A stretch of 64,000 nucleotides of DNA from NCBI RefSeq assembly GCF_019263705.2, contig NZ_JADQDK010000001.1:186001-250000 (forward strand), in the 5' to 3' direction. Within the stretch, counting starts at the first letter, position 1, and the number at the start of each line of letters is the position of its first letter. A program made the position numbers and the translations under genes. Positions 23,532 to 32,006 of the stretch are shown here, in pieces. The notes under the pieces were generated by a model that saw nothing but the letters and a program-made list of their open reading frames with translations, was not told the origin of the DNA and did no database searches. The DNA comes from Pseudonocardia abyssalis. Lineage in GTDB: Bacteria; Actinomycetota; Actinomycetes; Mycobacteriales; Pseudonocardiaceae.

Positions 23532-24145
23532 GTGGGCAGCAGGCGCCCGAGGAGGTCGAGCACCCGGTCGTGCAGGTCGGTGGCGGCCGTCGGGGACCCG
23601 GCGAAGTGCTGTAGCAGGGCCTGCTGGAACAGGCCGTCGAACAGCGCGTACGTCATCGCCGACGGGGTGGGGACCGGCGCGCCGCGCAGCTCGCCGTAGC
23701 GGCTCACGATCCGCCAGATCATGCGCTCCAGGGTGGCGTCGATGTCGAGGACGTCGGGACGGAAGGACTCCTCGAACAGCGCCTGGGAGCGCAGGTCGTA
23801 CCAGAGCCGGTGCATCCGGGCGTCCTCGAGGAGTGTGGCGACGAGGCCGTCGGCGAAGCCCGCGGCGAGCGCGGCGGGGGTGTCGGCGGTCGCGACGATC
23901 TGGTCGTAGCGCAGCACGCAGGCCGCCTTGTACTGCCGCACGCAGTAGGTGATCAGGTCGACCTTGTCGCGGAAGTAGTAGTGCAGGACGCCGTGGCTGA
24001 ACGCGGAGTTCTGGGCGATCTCGCGCAGACTCGTGCGGGCGTAGCCGAGCTCGGACAGCGTGACGAGCGCCGCGTCCGCGAGCTCGCGGCGGCGCTCCTC
24101 GAACTTGTCGACCTGGCGTCCCGGGACGCGCTCTGCGGTGCGCAT
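23528..24145 (-). CDS. TetR-family repressor of the SDR / acyl-CoA ligase operon
   Basis: 205 residues. HTH: LVTLSELGYARTSLREIAQN, then SAFSHGVLHYYFRDKVDL. C-terminal ligand domain helical, with RMHRLWYDLRSQALFEES. It is divergent from the SDR gene, and a near-ideal operator lies between them at 24166, so it very likely represses that operon and itself. Confidence 0.92.
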   Translation of the reverse strand: MRTAERVPGRQVDKFEERRRELADAALVTLSELGYARTSLREIAQNSAFSHGVLHYYFRDKVDLITYCVRQYKAACVLRYDQIVATADTPAALAAGFADGLVATLLEDARMHRLWYDLRSQALFEESFRPDVLDIDATLERMIWRIVSRYGELRGAPVPTPSAMTYALFDGLFQQALLQHFAGSPTAATDLHDRVLDLLGRLLPT

Positions 24146-24165
24146 GACGGCATGACTCTACCTCC

Positions 24166-24218
24166 CTGGACGGTCGTCCAGAGAAGTCTTGACACTCGTC
24201 CAAAGCCGGTCCTACGCT
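24166..24218. promoter_or_regulatory. TetR operator and divergent promoter region
   Basis: CTGGACGGTCGTCCAG (24166-24181) consists of perfect 7-bp arms around GT. A rightward promoter TTGACA (24189-24194) N18 TACGCT (24213-24218) follows, with another half-site CGTCCA at 24197-24202 inside its spacer. A repressor bound here would block both directions. Confidence 0.7.
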
Positions 24219-24255
24219 GTGGTCCGCATCACCGGCGATGACGAGAGGACCACGG

Positions 24256-25047
24256 ATGACCACGTTCGATCTGACGGGGAGGCGCGCGCTGGTCACCGGC
24301 GGCGCCCGCGGGCTGGGTGCCGGCATGGCGCAGGCTCTCACGGCGGCCGGGGCCCGCGTGATGATCGCGGACGTGCTCAAGGATGTCGGGGAGCAGACCG
24401 CGGCGGGGCTCGAGGGCGGCGGCTTCGTCCAGCTCGACGTCACCAGCGACACCGACTGGGAGGCCGCGGTCGCGCACACCGTCGCGGAGCTCGGCGGGCT
24501 CGACATCGTCGTCAACAACGCGGGCATCGAGGTCACGCAGCTGATCGTCGACACCGAGCCGGACGACATCCGGAAGATGCTCGAGGTCAACGTCCTCGGC
24601 ACGATGCTCGGCCTCAAGCACGGCCTGCGCGCGATGCGCCCGGGCGGCGCGGCGGGCAACGGCGGCTCGATCATCAACATCTCCTCGGTCGCGGCCACCA
24701 TCGCGTTCCCCGCGATCGCCGGCTACTCGGCCACCAAGTCCGCGGTCGACCGGCTCACCCGCGTCGCGGCGATGGAGTCGGGAAAGCTCGGCTACGGCGT
24801 GCGCGTCAACTGCATCTACCCCGGCCTCGTCGCCACCGACATGGGCGTCAAGCTCGCGGTGGAGACCAGCGGGCTCGGGTTGTTCGAGAGCCCCGACGCG
24901 GCCGTCGGCGCGGTCGTCGAGCTGACGCCGTCGGGTCGCCTCGGCGAGGTCTCCGACATGGCCGACGCCGTGGTCTTCCTGGCCTCCGACGCCTCGCGGT
25001 TCGTCAACGGGGCCGGCCTGCCCGTCGACGGCGGTATGGGGATGTGA
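24256..25047 (+). CDS. Short-chain dehydrogenase/reductase
   Basis: 263 residues. NAD-binding TGGARGLGAGMAQAL, NNAGIEV, catalytic Ser in INISSVAATIAFP, YSATKSAVDRL (Tyr and Lys), and the C-terminal LASDASRFVNGAGLPVDGGM. Classical SDR, probably a 3-hydroxyacyl or steroid/alcohol dehydrogenase given its ligase partner. ATG 24256 follows GAGAGGA. Its TGA overlaps the ligase GTG. Confidence 0.93.
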   Translation: MTTFDLTGRRALVTGGARGLGAGMAQALTAAGARVMIADVLKDVGEQTAAGLEGGGFVQLDVTSDTDWEAAVAHTVAELGGLDIVVNNAGIEVTQLIVDTEPDDIRKMLEVNVLGTMLGLKHGLRAMRPGGAAGNGGSIINISSVAATIAFPAIAGYSATKSAVDRLTRVAAMESGKLGYGVRVNCIYPGLVATDMGVKLAVETSGLGLFESPDAAVGAVVELTPSGRLGEVSDMADAVVFLASDASRFVNGAGLPVDGGMGM

Positions 25048-26573
25048 GCCTCACCGGCTACCTCGACAAGGGGGCGTCGCTGGGCCGGGACGCCCCCTGT
25101 CTGGTCATGGGGCCCACGTCGCTGACCTACGGCGACGTGGTCGACCACAGTCACGCCGTCGCCCGGGCGCTCGCGCGATCGGGCGTGGCGGCGGGGGACA
25201 AGGTCGGGATCCTGTCCGGCAACGACCCGGTCGCGTTCGCCACGGTGTTCGGGATCGCCCGCCGCGGCGCGGTGTGGTGCCCGATCAACCCGCGCAACGG
25301 GGCGGGGGAGAACGCCGAGCTGCTCGACCTGTTCGACTGCGTCGCACTGTTCCACTCCCGCGCCTACGCGCCGATGGTGGCGGAGATGGACCTGCCGCAG
25401 GTCACCACGGTGGTCTGCCTCGACGAGCTCGACGACTGGCTCGCCGACGGCACGGACTTCTCCGCCGACTCCGCCGACTCCGCCGACTCCGCCGACGACA
25501 CCGTGATGATCGTCGGCACCGGCGGCACGACCGGACGGCCCAAGGGCGTGCAGCTCACCGACCGCAACATCGAGACGATGACGGCGCTCGCGCTCATGGG
25601 CTACCCCTTCGAGGGGCGGCCGGTCTACCTCGCGATGGCCCCGCTGACGCACGCGGCCGGGGTGCTCTGCTTCCCGGTCCTCTCGCTCGGCGGGCGGATC
25701 GTCGTCATGCCCGCGCCCGACGTCGGCGGGTTCCTCGCGCTCGTCGAGCAGCACGGTGTCACGCACACGTTCCTGCCGCCGACGGTGATCTACATGCTGC
25801 TCGCGCACGAGGACCTGGCCACGACGGACCTGGGCTCGCTGCAGTGCTTCTGGTACGGGGCGGCGCCGATGTCCCCGGCTCGCCTCGAGCAGGCGCTCAC
25901 CGACATCGGGCCGGTGATGGCGCAGCTGTTCGGGCAGTCCGAGGCGCCGATGTTCGTGTCGATGATGGCGCCGCGCGACCACTTCCTGGCCGACGGATCC
26001 GTGGCCACGCACCGGCTCGCGTCGGCGGGGCGGCCGGGCCCGCTCGTCACCGTCGCGATCATGGACGGGGCCGGCAACCTCCTCGACCAGGGCGAGCGCG
26101 GCGAGATCGTGGTCCGCAGCTCGCTGGTGATGGCCGGGTACTACCGCAACGCGGAGGCGACGGCCGAGGCGTCGGAGCACGGCTGGCACCACACCGGCGA
26201 CATCGGCTACCTCGATGACGACGGCTTCCTGTTCGTCGTCGACCGCGCCAAGGACATGATCATCACCGGTGGCTTCAACGTGTACTCGGCGGAGGTCGAG
26301 CAGGCGCTGATGGCGCACGAGGCCGTGCGCGACTGCGGGGTCGTCGGACTGCCGGACGAGAAGTGGGGTGAGCGGGTCGTCGCGGTCGTCCAGCTGCAGC
26401 CCGGCGCGCAGGCGGAGGAGGCCGAGCTCATCGCGTTCGTCAAGGCGCGGATCGGGAGCGTCAAGGCGCCCAAGCAGGTGGAGGTCTGGCCCGACCTGCC
26501 CCGCTCGACCGTCGGCAAAGTGCTCAAGACGGACATCAAGGCACACCTGGGGAAGGCGACCGCCGGTCCGTGA
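25044..26573 (+). CDS. AMP-dependent acyl-CoA synthetase/ligase
   Basis: 509 residues. Adenylation P-loop TVMIVGTGGTTGRPKGVQLT, A5 FGQSEAPMF, A7/A8 YRNAEATAEASEHGWHHTGD, then IGYLDDDGFLFVVDRAKDMI, and the catalytic Lys near RSTVGKVLK. It activates a carboxylic acid as the acyl-AMP and then CoA ester. A 9-base tandem repeat encodes four SAD units (about residues 140-152) just before the P-loop. Coupled to the SDR by GTGA overlap and under the same TetR control; the pair looks like degradation of a fatty, cyclic or aromatic acid. Confidence 0.94.
   Translation: MSLTGYLDKGASLGRDAPCLVMGPTSLTYGDVVDHSHAVARALARSGVAAGDKVGILSGNDPVAFATVFGIARRGAVWCPINPRNGAGENAELLDLFDCVALFHSRAYAPMVAEMDLPQVTTVVCLDELDDWLADGTDFSADSADSADSADDTVMIVGTGGTTGRPKGVQLTDRNIETMTALALMGYPFEGRPVYLAMAPLTHAAGVLCFPVLSLGGRIVVMPAPDVGGFLALVEQHGVTHTFLPPTVIYMLLAHEDLATTDLGSLQCFWYGAAPMSPARLEQALTDIGPVMAQLFGQSEAPMFVSMMAPRDHFLADGSVATHRLASAGRPGPLVTVAIMDGAGNLLDQGERGEIVVRSSLVMAGYYRNAEATAEASEHGWHHTGDIGYLDDDGFLFVVDRAKDMIITGGFNVYSAEVEQALMAHEAVRDCGVVGLPDEKWGERVVAVVQLQPGAQAEEAELIAFVKARIGSVKAPKQVEVWPDLPRSTVGKVLKTDIKAHLGKATAGP
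25461..25496 (+). repeat. Four copies of a 9-base tandem repeat inside the ligase gene
   Basis: TCCGCCGAC repeated four times without change, encoding Ser-Ala-Asp each time, so copy-number change would keep frame. It lies in a linker before the adenylation motif. Confidence 0.9.
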
Positions 26574-26642
26574 CCGACCGGCGGGTCGCCGCCGTGACGA
26601 TCTCCGTGCACCCTGGTCCGACCCGGACCCGAGGTGGTGCGC

Positions 26643-27050
26643 GTGGCATCGACGATCCAGCAGGCCTTCCGGCGCAAGCCGGTCGCCGACATGGTCGCCG
26701 AGACCGGTTCGAACGGCCACGGCGGCGGGCGGCTCGCCCGCTCGATCGGCCTGGGTTCCGGCTGGCGACGATCGGCACCGGCATCTTCTTCGTACTGACG
26801 GAGGCGGTGCCGGTGGCCGGGCCCGCCGTCGTCCGGTCGTTCGTGGTGGCCGGGTCGTCGTAGACGTATGCGTACGCCACGCTCGGCGAGCTCGCCCCGC
26901 GCGGGTTCCCGGTGCCCGCCCATGGGCGGGTCGTCGAGGTGACGGCGGCGTCCGGGGCGAGGCTGCCGGAGCGGGTGTTCCTCGGGTCCGCGGTCGTCGC
27001 AGATCGTGCGGCACCCGCCCGTCCCGGTCGTCGTGGTGCCGCGGGGGCGG
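26643..27050 (+). pseudogene. Decayed amino acid permease (APC family), perhaps with UspA end
   Basis: Pieces in different frames read as an APC transporter. VASTIQQAFRRKPVADMV is followed by GGGRLARSIGL. A frameshift leads to LATIGTGIFFVLTEAVPVAG, PAVVRSFVVAG, then GSS, a stop (TAG for TAC), and TYAYATLGEL. Against intact permeases, the segment between FVVAG and YTYAYATLGE is deleted. Further on, LPERVFLGS and, in another frame, VRHPPVPVVVVPRG look like the C-terminus of a universal stress protein. At least three disabling events, so not functional. Confidence 0.65.
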
Positions 27051-27101
27051 GCAGTCGGGCCGAACGGGCCCGGCGGGGGTAGGCGCGGCGGTACCCCCCG
27101 C

Positions 27102-27591
27102 ATGGCCGCCGATCCGATGGTCGACCTCCTGCGGCGCTTCACCGCCGGGGAGATCACCGCCGCGTCACCGATCGGGCCGAGGCACGCCAGCGTCGTGGAC
27201 GCCATCGCCCGAGGAGCTGACGCTGCAGCTGGCTCGGCGGCCGGCGGTCCGGGTCCAGAACCGGGTCCGGTTGCTGCCACGTTCCGAGCCGCAGCCGGAC
27301 GTCCTGGTGGCTCGGCGGGCGCGTGACCGCTACGCGGCGGCCCATCCCTCCGCCGAGGGCACGCTCCTCGTGACCGAGATGGCCGGGTCCTCGCTGCACA
27401 CCGACCGCGCGATCGAGCGCCCGATCTACGCGCGTCAGGACATCGTCGAGGTGTGGACCGCCGACCTCGCGGCGGAAGTCGTGCACGAGCACACCGACCC
27501 GGCCGACGGGGACTGCCGCTCCGTCCGCACCGCGGGCCGGGGTGCGGAGCTCCCGGTCGCGGCGCCCGCCGTCGACGACGTGCTCGGCTAG
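27102..27591 (+). pseudogene. Broken Uma2-type restriction-endonuclease-like gene (DUF820)
   Basis: The first frame from ATG 27102 gives MAADPMVDLLRRFTAGEITA, then SPIGPRHASVVDAIAR. Near 27211 homology shifts frame to SPEELTLQLARRPAVRVQNR, SEPQPDVLVARR, LLVTEMAGSSLHTDRAIERP and IYARQDIVEVWTADL, ending at TAG 27589-27591. These are the landmarks of Uma2 proteins (PD-(D/E)XK fold). The usual Lys in DRTVKLPLYA is replaced and about 40 residues in the middle are missing. It is tail to tail with the DUF3558 gene, overlapping it by four bases. Confidence 0.7.
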
Positions 27592-28121
27592 AGCTCGTCG
27601 CGGATCTGCCGGGCCAGCACGACGGCGGAGTCGAGGTCGCCGCCGCTGCCGCTGCGCACCACCTGGGTGAGGCAGTCGCGGGTGTCGGCCACGAACTGGA
27701 CGCTGCCGCTGTTCGCACCGAACTCGCGCATGCCGTCCGGCAGCGGCACCTCCGGGCCGAGCGCCGGCTCCCACGGGGGCAGCTCACCGTCGACGGCGGT
27801 CCCGGTCATGCCGCAGTCGATGGAGACCGAGTAGTAGTTCTCCTCGTTCGTCCAGACGCAGCCGCCGCCGTTGCTGTTGGGCGCGCTCGACGCGACGCCG
27901 CCGTCGTTCGCACCGATCAGCTCCTCGACCTGGTCGGCCGGAAGGAGGGCGCAGGCGTCGAGCGGGGTGGTGTCGCCGCGCGCCTGCTGGGTGGAGGCGG
28001 CGGGGCCGGCCGAGCCGGACGGGGCGTCGATGGGGCGCTGACAGGCGGTGCCGAGCAGCGCGAGGAGGGCGGCGGTGCCGACCGCGGCGGCGATCCGGGC
28101 GGAGCGGGGGGAAGTGGTCAT
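27588..28121 (-). CDS. DUF3558 family lipoprotein
   Basis: 177 residues. A lipoprotein signal (AAAVGTAALLALLGTAC) gives Cys about 27, then a Ser/Ala/Gln-rich linker and the DUF3558 domain with PLDACALLPADQVEELIGAN and GGGCVWTNEENYYSVSIDC, plus DTRDCLTQVV. This family is typical of Pseudonocardiaceae and other Actinobacteria and is of unknown extracytoplasmic function. Cysteine spacing suggests a disulfide. Confidence 0.9.
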   Translation of the reverse strand: MTTSPRSARIAAAVGTAALLALLGTACQRPIDAPSGSAGPAASTQQARGDTTPLDACALLPADQVEELIGANDGGVASSAPNSNGGGCVWTNEENYYSVSIDCGMTGTAVDGELPPWEPALGPEVPLPDGMREFGANSGSVQFVADTRDCLTQVVRSGSGGDLDSAVVLARQIRDEL

Positions 28122-28180
28122 CGTGGTCTCCAGGTGATCGGGGAGGGCTCACCTGGAGGAGTCGTTTCGGGCGGTGGAAG

Positions 28181-29449
28181 TTACACCCGGGCGGTGCGCA
28201 GATCGGCCGCGGGGAACGGCGGGCGCTCGTCGAGCTTGAGGCTCAGCTTCCCGGCGGCGCGCCAGGCGCGGGCGGTGACGTCGCGGTCGGCGTCGGTGAC
28301 GAGGTTGCCCATCACGCGCAGCGCCACCGTCATCAGCGCGCGCGACCGCATCCCGACCGGGCCGGCGAGGGGGAGCAGCTTCGGCAGCGTCAGCAGCCCG
28401 GCGAGGCGCCGGGCGATGGAGAACGCCTGGCCGTAGTGGGTGCGCAGGGTGGCGGGCCAGGCGACGGAGAGGTCACGGTCCTGGGCGATCAGCTCGGCGA
28501 CGAGGCGGCCGGTCTCCAGGCCGTAGTCGATGCCCTCGCCGTTGAGCGGGTTGACGCAGCCCGCGGCGTCGCCGATCAGGGCCCAGTTGCGCCCGGCCAC
28601 GTTCGACACCGCGCCGCCCATCGGGAGCAGCGCCGACATCGGGGCGCGCACCGGGCCGTCGAGCAGCCAGTCCTCGCGGCGGGCGTCGGTGTAGTGCTCG
28701 ATGAGGCTGCGCAGGCGGATCTGGGCCGGGCGCTTCGCGGTGGCGAGCGTGCCGACGCCGATGTTGACCTCACCGTCCGAGAGCGGGAAGACCCAGCCGT
28801 ACCCGGCGAGCACCTCGTCCTGCTCACCGCGCAGCTCCAGGTGCGAGGAGATCCACGGGTCGTCACTGCGGCCGGACTTCACGTAGCCGCGGGCGGCGAC
28901 GCCGTAGGCGGTGTCCTTGTGCCACTCGCGGCCCAGCACGCGACCGAGCGTGGAGCGGGCGCCGTCGGCGACGACCAGCCGCTCGCAGCCGATCGTCGTG
29001 CCGTCTTCGAAGACGACGCCGGTGACGCGGTCGCCGTCGCGCACGACGTCGACGGCCTTCGCGCCCTCGACGGGCACGGCCCCGTCCTTGAGCGCGACGT
29101 CGCGGATGCGGGCGTCGAGCTCGAGGCGGGGGACGGCGCCGCCGTGGTCGGGCAGCGACCCGCCGGGCCACGGCAGCTCGAGCACCTGACCGAAGCCGGT
29201 GGCGCGCAGGCCGCGGTTGGTGCCGTGGGCGCGGACCCAGTCGCCGAGCCCGAGCTTCTCCAGCTCGGCGATGGCGCGGGGGGTGAGACCGTCGCCGCAG
29301 GCCTTGTCGCGGGGGAAGGTGGCGGCGTCGGCGAGGACGACGTCGCGCCCGTGCCGGGCGGCCCATGCCGCGGCCGCCGACCCGGCCGGCCCGGCGCCCA
29401 CCACCAGCACGTCGGTGGAGGTGGGGGCGGTGGCGTCAGACACGGACAT
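28181..29449 (-). CDS. Geranylgeranyl reductase family flavoprotein (MenJ-like)
   Basis: 422 residues. FAD-binding VLVVGAGPAGSAAAAWAARH, the family CGDGLTPRAI motif, and the second flavin motif IGDAAGCVNPLNGEGIDYGL. These enzymes reduce isoprenoid double bonds; actinobacterial members saturate one bond of the menaquinone tail. C-terminal residues have weak hydrophobic helices suited to membrane contact. It stands alone, with a repeat cluster upstream. Confidence 0.9.
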   Translation of the reverse strand: MSVSDATAPTSTDVLVVGAGPAGSAAAAWAARHGRDVVLADAATFPRDKACGDGLTPRAIAELEKLGLGDWVRAHGTNRGLRATGFGQVLELPWPGGSLPDHGGAVPRLELDARIRDVALKDGAVPVEGAKAVDVVRDGDRVTGVVFEDGTTIGCERLVVADGARSTLGRVLGREWHKDTAYGVAARGYVKSGRSDDPWISSHLELRGEQDEVLAGYGWVFPLSDGEVNIGVGTLATAKRPAQIRLRSLIEHYTDARREDWLLDGPVRAPMSALLPMGGAVSNVAGRNWALIGDAAGCVNPLNGEGIDYGLETGRLVAELIAQDRDLSVAWPATLRTHYGQAFSIARRLAGLLTLPKLLPLAGPVGMRSRALMTVALRVMGNLVTDADRDVTARAWRAAGKLSLKLDERPPFPAADLRTARV

Positions 29450-29518
29450 GGCTCCCAGTATCCCGGCCGATCCGCCCCCCGGCCCGCCAGCGGTCCGCGA
29501 CCCCCGTCACCCCGCCCC

Positions 29519-29569
29519 GCGAGTCGCCGGATTCACGCCCGCGAGTCGCCGGATTCGCGCCCGCGACTG
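29519..29569 (-). repeat. 22-bp-period tandem repeats, minus orientation
   Basis: Units with the core GCGACTCGCGGGCG (as read on the minus strand) recur at exactly 22-base steps (29519, 29541 and a partial unit at 29563). The same core occurs at 29721-29780 and 47176-47211 in plus orientation. Confidence 0.85.
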
Positions 29570-29613
29570 CACCGCGATCCGCAACCGGGCCCCAGCGGCC
29601 GCCTCCACGTATC

Positions 29614-29664
29614 GCAGTGGGGTGGCTCCACTCCAACCAGATCGGAGTGGAGCCACCCCACTGC
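29614..29664. terminator. Perfect 21-bp-stem hairpin, 9-base loop
   Basis: Arms 29614-29634 and 29644-29664 are perfectly complementary, loop AACCAGATC. It lies midway in the 341-base gap between the desaturase gene (leftward) and the reductase gene (leftward), so it can terminate the desaturase transcript. Both sides are flanked by the 22-bp repeats in opposite orientations. Confidence 0.75.
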
Positions 29665-29720
29665 AACCGGCCCGGGGGAGACCCGGCCCGGGGGGCGCGT
29701 GCGGTCCGGGCTCGGGATCA

Positions 29721-29780
29721 GCGACTCGCGGGCGGAGATGTAGCGACTCGCGGGCGGAGATGTAGCGACTCGCGGGTGGG
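29721..29780 (+). repeat. 22-bp-period tandem repeats, plus orientation
   Basis: Two identical 22-base units beginning GCGACTCGCGGG (29721-29742, 29743-29764), then a degenerate third from 29765. They end just short of the desaturase stop codon at 29791. Confidence 0.9.
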
Positions 29781-29790
29781 CGTGTGCGGG

Positions 29791-30990
29791 TCAGGCGGCC
29801 AGGGTGTCCGGGGTCTCGGATCCGGTCGGGGTGAGTGCCGTCGTCGGGTCCGGGGTGGTGTCCTTCTCCGGCGGCAGGGCCAGGCGGTTGATCGTGCGCA
29901 GGACCTGGGCGTACTGCTTCCGCAGCGGTCCGGAGGTGTACTCCAGTCCGTACTCCGCGCAGATCGCGCGGATCTCCGGGGCGATCTCGGCGTAGCGGTT
30001 GCTGGGCAGGTCCGGGAACAGGTGGTGCTCGATCTGGAAGCTGAGGTTGCCCGTCATCAGGTGGAACAGCGGGCCGCCCTCGAGGTTGGCCGAGCCCAGC
30101 ATCTGGCGCAGGTACCACTGGCCGCGGGTCTCGTCGTCGAGCTGCTCCTCGGAGAACTGCACCGCACCGTCGGGGAAGTGTCCGCAGAAGATGACGGCGT
30201 GCGACCAGAGGTTGCGCACCAGGTTCGCCGTGACGTTCCCGGCCAGCACCGGCAGGAAGAACGGTCCGGCGAGGGCGGGGAAGACGATGTAGTCCTTCGT
30301 GAACTGCCGGCGCACCTTGCGGCCGATCGCCTTGAGCTGCGGCCACACGGACGCCCATGTCTTCTCGCCCGAGGCGATCCTCTCCGCCTCCAGGTCGTGC
30401 AGCGCGACGCCCCACTGGAAGAACGTGGCGAGCAGCGCGTTCCACAACGGGTTGAACAGGTAGTAGGGGCTCCACTCCTGCTCGTCGGACATGCGGAGGA
30501 TCCCGTAGCCCACGTCGCGGTCCTTGCCGACGATGTTGGTGTACGTGTGGTGCTCGTAGTTGTGGGTGTACTTCCACGCCTCGGCGGGGCTGGTGTTGTC
30601 CCAGTCCCAGGTGCTGGAGTGGATCTTCGGATCCCGCATCCAGTCCCACTGGCCGTGCATGATGTTGTGGCCCAGCTCCATGTTCTCCAGGATCTTCGAC
30701 GCGGAGAGCATCGCGGTGCCGGCGACCCAGGCGGGCGGCAGGATCCCGGCGAACAGCAGCGCCCGGCCACCGACCTCCAGGTAGCGCTGCTTGCGGATGA
30801 TCGAGTGGATGTAGTCGGCGTCGCGCTGGCCGCGGTCGGCGACGACGCGGTCGCGGATCGCGTCCAGGCGCCTGCCGAGCTCCTCCACCTGGGCCTCGGT
30901 CATCCCGGCGGCGACCGGGGACGGCCGCGATGCGACCGTGCGGACGGGCGGGGCGGGGGTGCCGGTGGGGATGTCGAGCGTGCTGGTCAT
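29791..30990 (-). CDS. Membrane fatty acid desaturase (DesA3-like, acyl-CoA delta-9 type)
   Basis: 399 residues. Three histidine boxes are present: HNIMHGQWDW, HNYEHHTYTN and IEHHLFPDLP; these bind the di-iron centre. Hydrophobic segments lie near ALLFAGILPPAWVAGTAMLS and YIVFPALAGPFFLPVLAG. The layout matches mycobacterial DesA3, which makes oleoyl chains from stearoyl-CoA and takes electrons from a paired reductase, here the gene immediately upstream (4-base overlap). It tunes membrane fluidity. The divergent MerR gene is its probable regulator. Confidence 0.94.
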   Translation of the reverse strand: MTSTLDIPTGTPAPPVRTVASRPSPVAAGMTEAQVEELGRRLDAIRDRVVADRGQRDADYIHSIIRKQRYLEVGGRALLFAGILPPAWVAGTAMLSASKILENMELGHNIMHGQWDWMRDPKIHSSTWDWDNTSPAEAWKYTHNYEHHTYTNIVGKDRDVGYGILRMSDEQEWSPYYLFNPLWNALLATFFQWGVALHDLEAERIASGEKTWASVWPQLKAIGRKVRRQFTKDYIVFPALAGPFFLPVLAGNVTANLVRNLWSHAVIFCGHFPDGAVQFSEEQLDDETRGQWYLRQMLGSANLEGGPLFHLMTGNLSFQIEHHLFPDLPSNRYAEIAPEIRAICAEYGLEYTSGPLRKQYAQVLRTINRLALPPEKDTTPDPTTALTPTGSETPDTLAA

Positions 30991-32006
30991 CGGGTCTCCT
31001 CAGCGGGTCGGAGGTCGAGGCGCGCGGTGCCGGTCGCCCCGGTGATGCAGGTCTGGACCATGTCGCCGGGCTCGCCGCGGATCTCGCCGGTGCGCAGGTC
31101 GCGTACCTGGCCGTCGCGCAGCGGGAGGATGCAGCTGAAGCAGATGCCCATCCGGCAGCCGCTGGGCAGGAGCACCCCCGCGTCCTCGCCGGCCTCCAGC
31201 AGGCTGGCGCCGCCGTCGACCTCGACCTCGCGGTCGCCGAAGGTCACGGTGCCGCCCTCGCCGCCCGTCGAGCGGGTGGGCGGGGTGAACCGCTCCAGGT
31301 GCAGGCGCGGTCGGGCATCTCCCCAGTGCTGCTCGGCGGCGTCGAGCAGGCCGGCCGGCCCGCAGGCGTAGGCCTCGCGGTCGCGCCAGTCGGGGCACAG
31401 GGTGTCGAGGTCGGCGAGGTCGAGACGGCCGTCGGCGCTGGTGTGCCGGACGGTCGTGCCGGGCCGCGCGCGCAGTTCGTCGGCGAAGATGACGTCGTCG
31501 GCGGTCGGCGCACTGTGCAGGACGACGACGTCAGGGTGCGCACCGAGAGTGCGCAGCATGCTCATGACGGGAGTGATGCCGCTGCCGGCCGTGAGCATCA
31601 GCAACTTCGACGGCACGGGGGAGGGGAGGACGAAGTCGCCGCTCGCCTGCTCCAGCCGCACGATCGAGCCGACCGGGGTGGCGTCGACGAGGTGCCGGGA
31701 GACGAGCCCGTCGGGCAGCGCCTGGACGGTGATCGTGATGTCCCCGTCGCCCTCGGGCCCGGACAGCGAGTACGTGCGCCAGTGCCGCACCCCCGCGATG
31801 TCGACGCCGATCCGTACGTACTGACCGGCGCGGTGACCGGTCCAGGCCCGGCCGGGACGGATGACGAGGGTGGTGGCGCGGTCGGTCTCCCGCCGGATGC
31901 CGACGACCCGGCCGCGCAGCTCGGTGGTGGACCACAGGGGGTCGACCAGCGACAGGTAGTCCTCGGGGAGCAGAGGAGTGGTGAGTGCGACCAGCGCCTT
32001 GAACAT
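30987..32006 (-). CDS. Ferredoxin-NAD(P)H reductase for the desaturase (Rv3230c-like)
   Basis: 339 residues. FAD-binding barrel with GQYVRIGVDI and RTYSLSGPEGDG, NAD domain with LMLTAGSGITPVMSMLRTLG and ACGPAGLLDAAE, and a C-terminal plant-type 2Fe-2S domain with CRMGICFSC and a fourth Cys in MVQTCI. The three-domain order FAD-NAD-2Fe2S passes electrons from NAD(P)H to the desaturase. The first ATG, 32006, overlaps the control region at 32006-32071. Confidence 0.94.
   Translation of the reverse strand: MFKALVALTTPLLPEDYLSLVDPLWSTTELRGRVVGIRRETDRATTLVIRPGRAWTGHRAGQYVRIGVDIAGVRHWRTYSLSGPEGDGDITITVQALPDGLVSRHLVDATPVGSIVRLEQASGDFVLPSPVPSKLLMLTAGSGITPVMSMLRTLGAHPDVVVLHSAPTADDVIFADELRARPGTTVRHTSADGRLDLADLDTLCPDWRDREAYACGPAGLLDAAEQHWGDARPRLHLERFTPPTRSTGGEGGTVTFGDREVEVDGGASLLEAGEDAGVLLPSGCRMGICFSCILPLRDGQVRDLRTGEIRGEPGDMVQTCITGATGTARLDLRPAEETR

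Noticed and set aside
24816..27014. 732-residue open frame on the minus strand
   Set aside because: Shadow of the acyl-CoA ligase; no recognisable domain, and it crosses the dead-gene region.
29519..29780. CRISPR array at the 22-bp repeats
   Set aside because: Units are contiguous without unique spacers, occur in opposite orientations and have no cas genes nearby.
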